A stretch of 64,000 bases of DNA from Litchfieldia stipae (GCF_014837155.1 NZ_JACYHA010000009.1:62001-126000), one strand, 5' to 3'. Positions 1 to 8,227 are shown, counted from the first letter of the stretch. Numbers and translations: made by a program. Notes: generated by a model not told the origin, from the sequence alone.

Positions 1-1
1 G

Positions 2-49
2 TCTGTTCTAGAAGCGGCAGCATTTGAGCGTCACGGAATAAACTTATAA
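2..49 (+). CDS. 3' end of an unidentified gene (partial)
   Basis: An open frame enters from outside the window and stops with TAA 27 bases before tatA. Only 15 codons are visible, ending in residues ERHGINL, which is too little to name the protein. The short gap to tatA and same strand suggest it may be co-transcribed with tat, but tatA also has its own strong ribosome site. Confidence 0.4.
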   Translation, partial: SVLEAAAFERHGINL

Positions 50-76
50 TTTTTCACATCAAAAGGAGGTTCAACT

Positions 77-304
77 ATGCTTCAAAACATTGGAATCCCT
101 GGATTAATTCTCTTATTAGTCCTTGCACTTATTATTTTCGGTCCATCAAAACTACCTGAAATTGGCCGAGCATTCGGAACAACCTTAAAGGAATTTAAGA
201 AAGCAACTCGTGAATTAGTGAATGGTGACGATAGCCAATCAAAAACAGAAGAAAAATCAACACTACATACAATTGATCAAACAAACAAAAAAACAGGAAG
301 CTAA
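77..304 (+). CDS. tatA: Sec-independent protein translocase subunit TatA
   Basis: This 75-residue protein is the pore-forming subunit of the twin-arginine pathway, which exports folded proteins across the cytoplasmic membrane. It has one N-terminal membrane helix (residues about 4-20), the conserved Phe-Gly-Pro hinge ([12 protein letters not shown]), an amphipathic helix, and a charged tail. The length is normal for minimal Gram-positive TatA. An AAAGGAGG ribosome site lies 8 bases before the ATG. tatC follows directly, as in the Bacillus tatAy-tatCy arrangement, where one bifunctional TatA replaces TatA plus TatB. A terminator-like hairpin sits between the two genes and may make TatA more abundant than TatC. 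Confidence 0.95.
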   Translation: MLQNIGIPGLILLLVLALIIFGPSKLPEIGRAFGTTLKEFKKATRELVNGDDSQSKTEEKSTLHTIDQTNKKTGS

Positions 305-309
305 CAGAC

Positions 310-353
310 AGATAGATGTAGGTAGCTCACTTACCTATCTACATCTATCTTTT
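310..353 (+). terminator. Intercistronic terminator-like hairpin between tatA and tatC
   Basis: AGATAGATGTAG (310-321) is perfectly complementary to CTACATCTATCT (339-350) and is followed directly by a T run. The tatC ribosome site comes right after it. This is a good partial terminator or mRNA-stabilising element that would set the TatA:TatC ratio. Confidence 0.7.
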
Positions 354-374
354 CTAATGGAAGGAGGTACCTAA

Positions 375-1100
375 ATGGAAAAAGAAGTAATGCAACTCAC
401 TGACCATTTAGCAGAATTACGCAAACGAATTATGATAACGTTACTTATATTTATGTTAGCTCTGATTGGGTCTTTAATTTTTGTCAGAGATCTCTATGAT
501 TATTTAGTAAAAGACTTAGATGGAAAATTAGCTTTACTTGGACCTGGGGATATCCTATGGGTTTATATGGTCATTGCAACTGTTATTGCTGTTGCTATTA
601 CGATTCCTGTTGCTGCCTATCAGGTATGGAAGTTTATCAAACCCGCTCTATCAATTGAGGAACAACGACCAACCTTACTGTTTATTCCAGCTTTGTTTTT
701 TCTATTTATTTTAGGGATATCCTTTGGTTATTTTGTTCTTTTTCCATTAGTTCTCTCCTTTTTATTAGAAATAGCTGGAGATCAATTTGAAACATTCTTC
801 ACCGCGGAAAAGTATTTTCAATTCATGCTTCATTTGACCTTACCATTTGGATTTTTATTTGAAATGCCAGCTGTTGTTATGTTCCTTACCAGACTAGGCA
901 TTATTAATCCAGCAAAGCTAATCAAAGGAAGGAAATTTGCCTATTTTCTCCTTGTAGCCATCTCTGTACTCATCACACCACCTGACTTTATCTCGGATGT
1001 GTTAGTCATTATTCCTTTATTTATTCTGTATGAAGTAAGTATTTCTCTAAGCAAAATCGTTTATAAAAAACGAAGCTCAACTGAAGCTGCTGCGGCTTAA
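375..1100 (+). CDS. tatC: Sec-independent protein translocase subunit TatC
   Basis: This 241-residue polytopic membrane protein is the receptor subunit of the twin-arginine translocase and recognises RR signal peptides. The N-terminus carries the typical LTDHLAELRKRI segment (residues about 8-19). About six hydrophobic helices follow, with the conserved LFEMPAVVMFL segment and the VAISVLITPPD segment in the C-terminal half. Length matches the family. An AGGAGG site lies before the ATG. It is cotranscribed with tatA 70 bases upstream, and a small CxxH/CxxC protein gene follows by 15 bases. Confidence 0.96.
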   Translation: MEKEVMQLTDHLAELRKRIMITLLIFMLALIGSLIFVRDLYDYLVKDLDGKLALLGPGDILWVYMVIATVIAVAITIPVAAYQVWKFIKPALSIEEQRPTLLFIPALFFLFILGISFGYFVLFPLVLSFLLEIAGDQFETFFTAEKYFQFMLHLTLPFGFLFEMPAVVMFLTRLGIINPAKLIKGRKFAYFLLVAISVLITPPDFISDVLVIIPLFILYEVSISLSKIVYKKRSSTEAAAA

Positions 1101-1115
1101 AGAGGAGGGAAATGA

Positions 1116-1289
1116 ATGGTAGCGGTTTGTCCAAGACATGTAAAAGACGGACTTAATACTCTTGATGTTCCGCATATAGCTAAATTAAATAACACTCAAG
1201 AGAAATCAACCACATGTAAATGCGCATTCTGTCATGTAAGTGCGGATTACAGATTATTTAATGAAAGACCCTATAATAAGAAGAAATGA
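1116..1289 (+). CDS. CxxH/CxxC small protein (BA_5709-like family)
   Basis: This 57-residue ORF starts at an ATG behind the GAGGAGGG ribosome site, 15 bases after tatC. It has an N-terminal CPRH followed by HVKDGLN, and a second knuckle CKCAFC near residue 35, then a basic tail. The spacing and pattern match the small Bacillus family known as CxxH/CxxC protein, BA_5709 family. The four Cys/His positions probably bind one zinc ion. Its function is unknown in the family. It ends at a terminator, so it is the last gene of the tat transcript. Confidence 0.75.
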   Translation: MVAVCPRHVKDGLNTLDVPHIAKLNNTQEKSTTCKCAFCHVSADYRLFNERPYNKKK

Positions 1290-1314
1290 GCCAAACTGGG
1301 TTTGGCTCATTTAC
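1286..1314 (+). terminator. Rho-independent terminator after the tat transcript
   Basis: GAGCCAAAC (1288-1296) pairs perfectly with GTTTGGCTC (1300-1308) around a 3-base loop, followed by a short T-rich tail. It separates the tat genes from the convergent gene at 1320. Confidence 0.75.
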
Positions 1315-1319
1315 GACCT

Positions 1320-1637
1320 TCAATTTAAGTTAATAGCAAACGATTTACTGACTTTCCTTAGAACAAAAAATGCAATGATTAAATAAACCATATAGCCTAT
1401 TGCTGCCCCAAAGATATTAAATATTAGCGGAATGGTTACTAGTAGAATTTTCACAAAGGCTCCAGCATACCAATTTGTAATAAGAAGAAAAGCAAGCAAA
1501 CTTACAGAAAGCAAAATCAAAAATCCCAATTTGTGATTGTTGAATTTTTTTGTCACAATCACTCCTACCACCCCACAAACAAGAGCAGTGACAATTAATA
1601 CAATGATATACGTGATATTAAGAGATTGGATATCCAA
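1320..1637 (-). CDS. Hypothetical membrane protein, three to four helices
   Basis: This 105-residue protein is almost entirely hydrophobic. Helices lie at about residues 9-29, 37-53, 61-80 and 80-95, with basic loops (TKKFNNHK, RKVSK). I do not recognise the family. The start is a TTG, chosen because an AGGAGG ribosome site lies 8 bases upstream. It stands alone, convergent with the tat transcript and 70 bases downstream of the Nudix gene, so it could be read through from that gene's riboswitch-controlled promoter. Confidence 0.65.
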   Translation of the reverse strand: MDIQSLNITYIIVLIVTALVCGVVGVIVTKKFNNHKLGFLILLSVSLLAFLLITNWYAGAFVKILLVTIPLIFNIFGAAIGYMVYLIIAFFVLRKVSKSFAINLN

Positions 1638-1710
1638 ATATGAATCCTCCTAACTTGAAAAGCAATTCTCTAATAATATTCATCTACTTTCTTAAATCTC
1701 CTGCTATTTA

Positions 1711-2154
1711 TTAACGAATAAAAGCCGACATCTGATTCGATAAAGCATCCTTTAACCACCTCGGATGCATCGTTAATAAGTCTTGCGGTAGGTGGCCTAG
1801 ATCAAAAAACTTTATTTCTAACGACTCATCTGGGTGACATTGAAGTTCTCCCCCAATAATCTCAGCAAGAAAACAAGTTGTGATAAAGTGCACGATTTCA
1901 CCATTTGGATATTCAAATACCTGTGATAGAGGATCCGAATATACACCAATCAGCTTCTTTATCCTGATATCTAGATTTGTCTCTTCTTTTACCTCCCTAA
2001 TCGCAGCTTCGGAAACAGTTTCCCCAATTTCTATATGCCCAGATGGAATTCCCCAAAGACCTACATCTGACCTTTTTTGCAACAATACTTGATCCTTCTC
2101 CTTATTCAAAATAATAATTGCTACACCCGCTTTTAAAGCATCAATTTTTTTCAT
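1711..2154 (-). CDS. Nudix hydrolase under riboswitch control
   Basis: This 147-residue protein hydrolyses nucleoside diphosphates linked to another group. The Nudix box is complete: GHIEIGETVSEAAIREVKEE, with the glycine, the first glutamate, the REV, and the metal-binding EE all present. The N-terminal strand KAGVAIIILNKE and the LLQKRSDVGLWGIPSG run are typical of the fold. It is preceded by a ykkC-type riboswitch and terminator on the same strand (2160-2335). Association of a Nudix gene with this RNA type suggests that the substrate is a nucleotide made when nucleoside diphosphates build up. The exact substrate cannot be read from sequence. Confidence 0.88.
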   Translation of the reverse strand: MKKIDALKAGVAIIILNKEKDQVLLQKRSDVGLWGIPSGHIEIGETVSEAAIREVKEETNLDIRIKKLIGVYSDPLSQVFEYPNGEIVHFITTCFLAEIIGGELQCHPDESLEIKFFDLGHLPQDLLTMHPRWLKDALSNQMSAFIR

Positions 2155-2159
2155 ATAAA

Positions 2160-2236
2160 CCTCCTTATAAATAAAAAAGGTCCAAAGAGAAAGATGTCAA
2201 CGCATAACAAATACGCTGAACCTTTCCCCTCGGACC
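2160..2236 (-). terminator. Terminator / expression platform of the riboswitch
   Basis: On the minus strand AAAGGTCC (near 2231) pairs with GGACCTTT (near 2180), enclosing a smaller hairpin, and is followed by a T run. The 5' arm directly follows the aptamer core, so ligand binding could compete with terminator formation. Confidence 0.75.
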
Positions 2237-2237
2237 T

Positions 2238-2335
2238 TTTATGTCAATAGGTGCCTTTTACTTTTGTAAAAGAAATAGCCCTCGGTCACTGCCCTACCTT
2301 TGGTAGCGGAACCCTAGCTACAAATTTCCAGTTCA
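2238..2335 (-). promoter_or_regulatory. ykkC-family riboswitch, probably subtype 2c (nucleoside diphosphate)
   Basis: Read on the minus strand, the RNA carries the ykkC signature CTAGGGTTCCG (2317-2307). A short hairpin CTACC/GGTAG follows, then an ACCGAGGG segment, and the RNA ends in the terminator upstream of the Nudix gene. These are hallmarks of the ykkC class, whose members sense guanidine, ppGpp, PRPP or, in the Nudix-associated subtype 2c, ADP/CDP-type diphosphates. The downstream gene argues for 2c. The class call is good. The subtype is inferred from gene context. Confidence 0.72.
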
Positions 2336-2383
2336 CTTTTATATTACAATTATTTATTTAACGGAACAAGTCATTCTAACTCT

Positions 2384-3475
2384 TTAATTGTGTAATTTAG
2401 GTAATTTGATTGTGATCGTTGTTCCTTTATTTTCGACACTCTCAACTGAGATTTTTCCATTATGATTATTTTCAATAATATTCTCAGTCATCATCATACC
2501 CAGACCTGTCCCATTTTCTTTTGTAGAATGGAAGGGAGTCCCTAATTTTTGTAATTCTTCTTCTGACATCCCTTTCCCACTGTCTTTAATCTTTAGGATA
2601 ATCTGATGTTCTTCATTATGTACTTCGATGAGAACTTTCCCACCATGATCTATGGCTTCAATGCCATTTTTAATTAAGTTCATCACAACTTGCTTAATTT
2701 GGTGTGGTATGCAATACAATGTAATGGGATGATCCTGAAACTCTGTCTTAATTTCAACATTATTTAAGGCAGCCTGGGGCTCCATTAAAAAGATAACTTG
2801 TTCAATAAGCTCAATTAAATTACAATCTGAGTATTGTTCTTTTTGGGGTTTTGAAAAGATAAGTAAGTCTTTAATGATAGATTCAATGCGATTGAACTCC
2901 GAATTCATGATAGAAATATATTCTTCGTTCACCGCCGGATTTGAAGCAATTAATTGTAAGAAGCCTTTAAGTGAAGTCAATGGATTCCTTATCTCGTGAG
3001 CTATTCCTGCTGCCATTTTTCCAACTAAGGATAATTTCTCCCATTGAAGAAGTAATTCATCCGTCTTTCTTTTTTCTGTCATATCGCGGAAGGTCAATAC
3101 TGTTCCAACATGCTTGCCATGCTCGAACATGGGATTTACGGTGTATTCTACAGAAAAGCTAGTCCCTTCTTTCGTCCAGAAAATATCATCATCAATAAAG
3201 AGTTTGCTTCCACTATTAAGAGCATGATAAACAGGACAGCTAGTAATTGGGACAAATTCTCCTTGTCTATTAGTATGATGAATCAATTCATGAAGGTTGT
3301 TCGTTTTGAATTCTTCAATCGTAAAACCCGTAAGATTCTCCGCAGATTTGTTCCAAAAAATCACATTGGCATCAAGATCAATACCATAAATGCCTTCCGC
3401 AACGGAATCTAGGATTAATTGATTGATATGGCTTACTCTTTGTAACTCCTGATATACACTCTCTAAATTGTCCAC
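2384..3475 (-). CDS. PAS-domain sensor histidine kinase, soluble, NtrB/Kin-like
   Basis: This 363-residue kinase has no membrane segment. A PAS domain spans about residues 15-135 (ILDSVAEGIYGIDLDANVIF ... VLTFRDMTEKRK). The HisKA H-box is AGIAHEIRNPLTSLKGFL near residue 160. The HATPase domain has an N-box (MNLIKNGIEAI), a G1 box (DSGKGM) and a G2 box (GTGLGMMMTENI). This layout is that of Bacillus sporulation-type kinases and NtrB-like sensors, which phosphorylate a response regulator or phosphorelay protein. No partner regulator lies next to it, so it is an orphan kinase and may feed the Spo0 phosphorelay (inference). The start is GTG with AAGGG upstream. An inverted repeat at 3499-3517 lies in its promoter region. 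Confidence 0.9.
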   Translation of the reverse strand: MDNLESVYQELQRVSHINQLILDSVAEGIYGIDLDANVIFWNKSAENLTGFTIEEFKTNNLHELIHHTNRQGEFVPITSCPVYHALNSGSKLFIDDDIFWTKEGTSFSVEYTVNPMFEHGKHVGTVLTFRDMTEKRKTDELLLQWEKLSLVGKMAAGIAHEIRNPLTSLKGFLQLIASNPAVNEEYISIMNSEFNRIESIIKDLLIFSKPQKEQYSDCNLIELIEQVIFLMEPQAALNNVEIKTEFQDHPITLYCIPHQIKQVVMNLIKNGIEAIDHGGKVLIEVHNEEHQIILKIKDSGKGMSEEELQKLGTPFHSTKENGTGLGMMMTENIIENNHNGKISVESVENKGTTITIKLPKLHN

Positions 3476-3498
3476 ACTATTATCCCTTTTCCCTTTAT

Positions 3499-3517
3499 TT
3501 AGTCTATTTCAGACTAA
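3499..3517. promoter_or_regulatory. Inverted repeat upstream of the histidine kinase gene
   Basis: TTAGTCT and AGACTAA form a perfect 7-base inverted repeat around 5 bases, about 25 bases before the kinase start. This is a plausible operator. No binding protein can be named. Confidence 0.4.
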
Positions 3518-3667
3518 CACTAATTTGAGAATTTTTCCAATTAATCTATCTTTTGATATTGTCTGAAATACATTTTTTACAATTCATTGTTTTTCATCCG
3601 CAATATTCCATATATTCTGTTATTATATATCTAATACACTTATTTATTTTTCTAGGAGGGATTATCA

Positions 3668-3823
3668 ATGGATGTTTTAACGGTATTTATTGATTTAACT
3701 AGAAATATTAAAGGATTCTTTTTTAATGAAGATGGTGCACTTGATAATACCAGAGTTGTTTGCGGTTCAGCAGTTGTTTTATTATCAATAGGCGCCATCT
3801 GTTATGGGCTATATGTATATTAG
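3668..3823 (+). CDS. Small single-pass membrane protein
   Basis: This 51-codon ORF sits behind a good AGGAGGG ribosome site 7 bases before the ATG. An AT-rich promoter-like stretch lies upstream. The N-terminal half is amphipathic with a charged loop (NEDGALDNTR). The C-terminal half (VVCGSAVVLLSIGAICYGLY) is one membrane helix. It has no recognised family. It is a stand-alone gene between two minus-strand transcripts, and the clean ribosome site makes real translation likely. Confidence 0.6.
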   Translation: MDVLTVFIDLTRNIKGFFFNEDGALDNTRVVCGSAVVLLSIGAICYGLYVY

Positions 3824-3889
3824 GAAAATAAACGTTAGAATAGTATAGGGAATTTCATATTCGTAGTCACAGTCTATAATCCTGCCTTT

Positions 3890-3925
3890 GCAAAAATAAA
3901 AAAAGAGCTGCCGAAACAGCTCAGA
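3890..3925 (-). terminator. Terminator of the AraC-type regulator gene
   Basis: GAGCTG (3905-3910) and CAGCTC (3917-3922) form the stem. On the minus strand it is followed by a run of seven T. It lies 14 bases after the regulator's stop codon. Confidence 0.85.
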
Positions 3926-3938
3926 AATTTTAAATAAT

Positions 3939-4811
3939 TTATTTTTTTACGACTGGAATCCAAATCTCTGTTTTTACTGAAGTTGAATTTAAATCTCTAC
4001 TTTTAATCGACAAAATTTCAGGTCCTTTTGTTACTTCATAATTAGAAGTTGGCAGCCACTCAGAATAAATTCTCCCCCAAGTTTCCTGTAAGGTGCTAGG
4101 GAAAGGACCAGTGGATTCAAATACCGCCCATGTGGAGGCAGGAACTACTAGATTTGAAAAGTTTTCGGGGCATTCTTCTGTTGTTGCCACCCCTATATAC
4201 TGATCAAGCTCTCCCTTTTCTTCCATTCGTCCTTCTGAGAAATTTGTTGATGCTTGTATCATCCCTTCAGGTTCAATATTCGAGAGTTTCTTTAATTGTT
4301 CTATTCTTTCCATAGTCAAGGATTGCCACATTTTTGTGATTTCTGGATTTTCTCCTTCAAACTTAATTCGAACCCTTTTCATGATACCTACTATGTTAAA
4401 TGCCTCTTTTTGTTCGATTCGGTAATTCATCTCATCCCCACCTCTAATTGATAGTTGAAAGGTCATTAGTGGATAGGCTTTTAAGTGCATTCCATTGATT
4501 CTTGATTCAGAAGGTGTTACTCCATGTAAATTGTGAAAGGCTCTAGTAAAAGAGTCCGGAGAACTATATCCATATTTAATTGCCACATCAATGACTTTTA
4601 TATTACTGTTGGTGAGCTCAAATGCGGCCATACTGAGACGTCTTCTGCGGATGTATTCAGATAATGTAATCCCTGCGAGAAAAGAAAACATCCTTTTAAA
4701 ATGATATTCAGAACACTGTGCAACCTTTGCCACCATGTTGAAATCAATTTCGTTTGTAAGGTTATCTTCTATATACCTCATTGCATCATTCATGCTCTTA
4801 AGCGTATCCAT
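3939..4811 (-). CDS. AraC-family regulator with GyrI-like effector-binding domain
   Basis: The protein has about 290 residues. The N-terminus is an AraC/XylS double helix-turn-helix (residues about 1-110: [58 protein letters not shown]). The C-terminal half resembles the GyrI/Rob-type ligand-binding fold, ending in [17 protein letters not shown], as in Rob- and BmrR-like drug sensors. I start it at the second ATG, because the first ATG 18 bases upstream encodes the AAAGGAGG ribosome site itself. Members usually bind small lipophilic or drug-like ligands and regulate detoxification genes. No obvious target gene adjoins it. Confidence 0.88.
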   Translation of the reverse strand: MDTLKSMNDAMRYIEDNLTNEIDFNMVAKVAQCSEYHFKRMFSFLAGITLSEYIRRRRLSMAAFELTNSNIKVIDVAIKYGYSSPDSFTRAFHNLHGVTPSESRINGMHLKAYPLMTFQLSIRGGDEMNYRIEQKEAFNIVGIMKRVRIKFEGENPEITKMWQSLTMERIEQLKKLSNIEPEGMIQASTNFSEGRMEEKGELDQYIGVATTEECPENFSNLVVPASTWAVFESTGPFPSTLQETWGRIYSEWLPTSNYEVTKGPEILSIKSRDLNSTSVKTEIWIPVVKK

Positions 4812-4932
4812 TTCCCAACCTCCTTTCATCTATAGAATAGCAAGAGTTGACATCTACCGTCCGACATTTGATGCACTGTTTTGTAGCATCAGACTCATCG
4901 TTACTATTATTTATAAGTACGATATTCTAGCA

Positions 4933-5003
4933 TCACAATAAAGCCCTACTAATCCATCTAATGATTAACTGCCCCAGTATAACAATAAAGAGAGACTGGA
5001 TCA
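4933..5003 (-). pseudogene. 3' remnant of a paralogue of the 7667-8017 membrane protein
   Basis: Translation on the minus strand gives ILGQLIIRWISRALL then stop. The C-terminus of the intact gene at 7667-8017 reads ILGQLIIRWISQAFNKI, and the nucleotide match is also high. Only the last 20 or so codons remain. Upstream the sequence becomes a hairpin (GGCTGGATATC...GATCCAG). It is a leftover of a duplication, with the GGDEF/EAL gene between the two copies. Confidence 0.65.
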
Positions 5004-5129
5004 CTATTGATATCCAGCCTAGATTGTATAATTGTTTCAGAAAAATATAGTTTATATCCTATACAATTGTGTGGAATAATAGTATAAATTCAAATCATTT
5101 TATACATATTCTCATTTTGGAGGTTACAT

Positions 5130-7547
5130 ATGAGTTCTGTCATATATTTTTTATTAAGTGTTATTATTTGTTTTTCGCTCTTATCTCTAAATGTATATAT
5201 TACCAATACAAGTATTAAACGTAACTACAAAGAGTCAACAATCGCATTTTTTTCAGCAGTTATATGTGGCAGTTTACTTTCACTAACCACCTACTTTATG
5301 TATATATCTGCAAGTAAAATCGAAGTAACTTTTGATAATCTACTGCATTTATTAAGGGCGAGTTTACTCAGCATGCTTTTTTACTTCCCTTGTTTTTTTC
5401 TACTAAATATTATGTCAAAAATTCCGATTAAACAATTCAAAAAAAGAAATAAAAAAAAACAGGATGCATCTACCTATTTGGCATTAAGCATAGCCCAAGC
5501 CTTATTTAACTTAACATTCAGCACTTTATTCATCAGTTCATTAGGTGTTCCAATAGTCTTCATAAAAGAACTGGTAATTAGTTCACTTATCCTATTAGTT
5601 GCTGCTATTTATACGTTAATAAGAGTTTATCAACATCTTTACATTGATAAATTGGTATTAAAAAGAAACGCATCCAAAATTATCGTGTTTTTTTTATTTC
5701 TATTGTTCAGTATTTCATTTAATTCTAGTATCTATATTTTTATCATTAGTTTATTGTTCAAAACCAGTTTTATCATGGGGACTGTAGTATTAACTAGTAC
5801 CGTAGCATTGTTTATATTAACCATTTATTATGTAGAAAAGCAGCTCTTATATCAGCAAGAACAGTTAGAGTATAAAAACAATATATTAGACATCAGTGAG
5901 CAACAGTATCGTTCTATTTTTGATAATACGCCAAATGCGGTGTTCACTCTAGACTTAGCAGGGAATTTTACGGCAGTTAATCCAGCTGTTTTTCCTAAAA
6001 CAGGATTTACATTCAAAGAACTTGCACATTCTAAGTTAACTGATTTCATTATCGATGAGAAAAAAGAAGAAATACAGCTGATTCTAAATGACGTATACAA
6101 AGGAAAAAATGCTAATTTCGAGACTGTAATGAGAACCAAAAATAACCAATTTATTCAACTAAAAGTTACTGCTCTACCTATTAAAATTAATAACAAAATT
6201 ACTGGAGCCTATTTCATTGGGCAGAATATCACAAAACAACTTGAAATGCAGAAACGAATTCAATTGTTGGCGTATCATGATGATATTACAGGATTATTAA
6301 ATAGATCAGGATTTTACCAGAAAGTAGAGAGTCATATTAAATCGAATACCCTATCTGTAGCTCTAATATTAGATATCGATGGTTTTAAGGACATCAATAA
6401 TCACCTCGGGCACAGTGTAGGAGACGAGTTCTTAAAGCTGATTGCCAATCGATTATCAAACTCTATGGGTTCAGATGAAATCATTGGTCGAATAGGAGGA
6501 GATGTATTCGCAATATATCTTACAGGCAATTATCCTCAGCACAAAGTTATAGAATATATTGAAAATATTCAACGAAAAATGAAGGATCCATTTACGGTTC
6601 AAGAATCTATAAAAGAAATTTCATTTTGTATCGGTGTCGCTTTTTATCCGAAGGATGGAGTTGACTTCTTCACCTTATTTAGGCATGCAGACATGGCCAT
6701 GTATCGAGCAAAACAATTTGGTAGAAGTCAATTCATTCTCTATTCACCTGAATTGGAGGAAGAAAAACTAAAGCAAATCAACATGCTTCAGGAAATGAAG
6801 TTTGCTCTTCAAAATGAGCATTTTTCACTAAATTTTCAACCTAAGCATAGCTCTATTGACCACAAAATAGTCGGTGTAGAAACATTAGTAAGATGGTATC
6901 ATCCCACAAAGGGATTTATTCCGCCCGATGAGTTTATTCCTCTTGCAGAAAAAAATGGTCTTATCATTCCAATCAGTAATTGGATTATCCAAGAGGCATG
7001 TAAGATATTTTCTAAATGGCTCAAGATTTATAATGTTAACTTTCATTTATCCATTAATATATCTCCAGAGCATTTCCTAGACGAAGATTTTATAGATACA
7101 TTATTACAGCATTTGCATAAGTATCAAATACCAGCAAATATGATAGACCTAGAAATAACTGAAAATGTTGCCATCGATAATACAGAATTGACTAGCACAA
7201 AAATCAATCTTCTAAAGAAAAATGGAATTCAAGTGTCCATAGATGATTTCGGCACTGGCTATACCTCCTTAACCTCTTTATCTAAATTTAATTTAGATCG
7301 GATAAAGATTGATCGTTCCTTTATCAATGGTTTACCAAACAATCATAATGATGTAGCCATTGTACAATCTTTACTATCCGTAACTAAACATCTGAATATA
7401 ATTGTAACGGCTGAAGGAGTAGAAACCGCAGAACAATTGAACGTTCTGCGTGAGTGGGGCTGTGATGAAATACAAGGATATTATTTCAGCAAGCCATTAC
7501 CACAAGAAAAACTAATTGCATATTGGCTTGAATTTCCATACAAATGA
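5130..7547 (+). CDS. Membrane PAS-GGDEF-EAL protein (cyclic-di-GMP turnover)
   Basis: This 805-residue signalling protein starts with about seven membrane helices (residues 1-245), a likely integral sensor. A PAS domain follows (about 255-375: SIFDNTPNAVFTLDLAGNFT), then a GGDEF domain and an EAL domain. The diguanylate cyclase signature is altered to GGDVF (RIGGDVFAIYL), losing the catalytic/metal glutamate, so it is probably not a cyclase. The EAL domain keeps its key parts: ETLVRW (EAL as ETL), DDFGTGYTSL, KIDRSFI and EGVETAEQL. The likely activity is cyclic-di-GMP hydrolysis tuned by the PAS and degenerate GGDEF domains. GGAGG lies 9 bases before the ATG. It is monocistronic and ends at a strong terminator. 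Confidence 0.92.
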   Translation: MSSVIYFLLSVIICFSLLSLNVYITNTSIKRNYKESTIAFFSAVICGSLLSLTTYFMYISASKIEVTFDNLLHLLRASLLSMLFYFPCFFLLNIMSKIPIKQFKKRNKKKQDASTYLALSIAQALFNLTFSTLFISSLGVPIVFIKELVISSLILLVAAIYTLIRVYQHLYIDKLVLKRNASKIIVFFLFLLFSISFNSSIYIFIISLLFKTSFIMGTVVLTSTVALFILTIYYVEKQLLYQQEQLEYKNNILDISEQQYRSIFDNTPNAVFTLDLAGNFTAVNPAVFPKTGFTFKELAHSKLTDFIIDEKKEEIQLILNDVYKGKNANFETVMRTKNNQFIQLKVTALPIKINNKITGAYFIGQNITKQLEMQKRIQLLAYHDDITGLLNRSGFYQKVESHIKSNTLSVALILDIDGFKDINNHLGHSVGDEFLKLIANRLSNSMGSDEIIGRIGGDVFAIYLTGNYPQHKVIEYIENIQRKMKDPFTVQESIKEISFCIGVAFYPKDGVDFFTLFRHADMAMYRAKQFGRSQFILYSPELEEEKLKQINMLQEMKFALQNEHFSLNFQPKHSSIDHKIVGVETLVRWYHPTKGFIPPDEFIPLAEKNGLIIPISNWIIQEACKIFSKWLKIYNVNFHLSINISPEHFLDEDFIDTLLQHLHKYQIPANMIDLEITENVAIDNTELTSTKINLLKKNGIQVSIDDFGTGYTSLTSLSKFNLDRIKIDRSFINGLPNNHNDVAIVQSLLSVTKHLNIIVTAEGVETAEQLNVLREWGCDEIQGYYFSKPLPQEKLIAYWLEFPYK

Positions 7548-7560
7548 GATTGAAAATAAA

Positions 7561-7602
7561 AAATCCGAAGGTGTTCCTGAAAAAGGGAACACCTTCGGAT
7601 TT
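7561..7602. terminator. Bidirectional terminator
   Basis: A 17-base stem, AAATCCGAAGGTGTTCC (7561-7577) with its complement (7586-7602), has A and T tracts on both sides. It serves the converging GGDEF/EAL gene and the minus-strand gene ending at 7667. Confidence 0.9.
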
Positions 7603-7666
7603 GGATTAATATCAGATCTATCCTGTGTTCCCTAACAATTTCAAGGCTAGGGCATCAAACTCGGCC

Positions 7667-8017
7667 TTAAATTTTATTAAAGGCTTGACTAATCCATCTA
7701 ATAATTAATTGCCCTAGTATATAAATGATAGCTATAAATAGAATGGCTCCATCTCTTCCAAAAGGTTTAAACCAACTCCCATCATCCTCTATAAAGAGGT
7801 ATCCTAATATCAAAGAGAGGATTACCATTAGTATGTTAATTCCGAGAGCGGGAATCAGTCTAAACCTTCGCAACTGTACTCCGGTCATTATAGTGAAAAA
7901 TAGAAACAATGGAAATAAGAGAGTAGCCTCCTCTCTTTCAAGATAACTATTATATTCATAAAAATGAAACAAAAACGGAATTGGAAGTAACAAGGATACC
8001 ATCTTAATCATTTTCAC
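7667..8017 (-). CDS. Hypothetical membrane protein, four helices
   Basis: This 116-residue protein has hydrophobic helices at about residues 5-22, 31-47, 53-73 and 85-110, with charged loops (EYNSYLEREEA, FIEDDGSWFKPFGRDG). It has no recognised family. A decayed partial paralogue lies at 4933-5003, which shows this gene was once duplicated locally. It is followed by the bidirectional terminator at 7561-7602. Neighbouring genes on the same strand at 8096 and 8335 are also small membrane proteins, separated by AT-rich gaps that could hold separate promoters. Confidence 0.6.
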   Translation of the reverse strand: MKMIKMVSLLLPIPFLFHFYEYNSYLEREEATLLFPLFLFFTIMTGVQLRRFRLIPALGINILMVILSLILGYLFIEDDGSWFKPFGRDGAILFIAIIYILGQLIIRWISQAFNKI

Positions 8018-8095
8018 TTATACAAACCCCTTTAGAACTTATTATAGTTGATAGATCATCTTGGTACTATTACTTATCCACTTGCCAATCCCCTA

Positions 8096-8227
8096 TTATA
8101 AATTGTCCAATTTTTTTAATATTTTTCTTAACAAATAGATAATATAAATGCAAAATGGAATACTCCCAAATAATATCAATAGTTCTAGAGCACCTGCTAT
8201 AAGATCTAATGGTGTAATAATACTCAT
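8096..8227 (-). CDS. Small single-pass membrane protein
   Basis: This 43-residue protein consists of one long membrane helix (LIAGALELLILFGSIPFCIY) followed by a basic tail (LLRKILKKLDNL). A longer frame exists upstream. The ATG at 8227 is chosen because a GGAGG ribosome site lies 9 bases before it and the extra upstream residues look non-coding. The orientation is probably C-terminus inside by the positive-inside rule. Function unknown. Confidence 0.5.
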   Translation of the reverse strand: MSIITPLDLIAGALELLILFGSIPFCIYIIYLLRKILKKLDNL

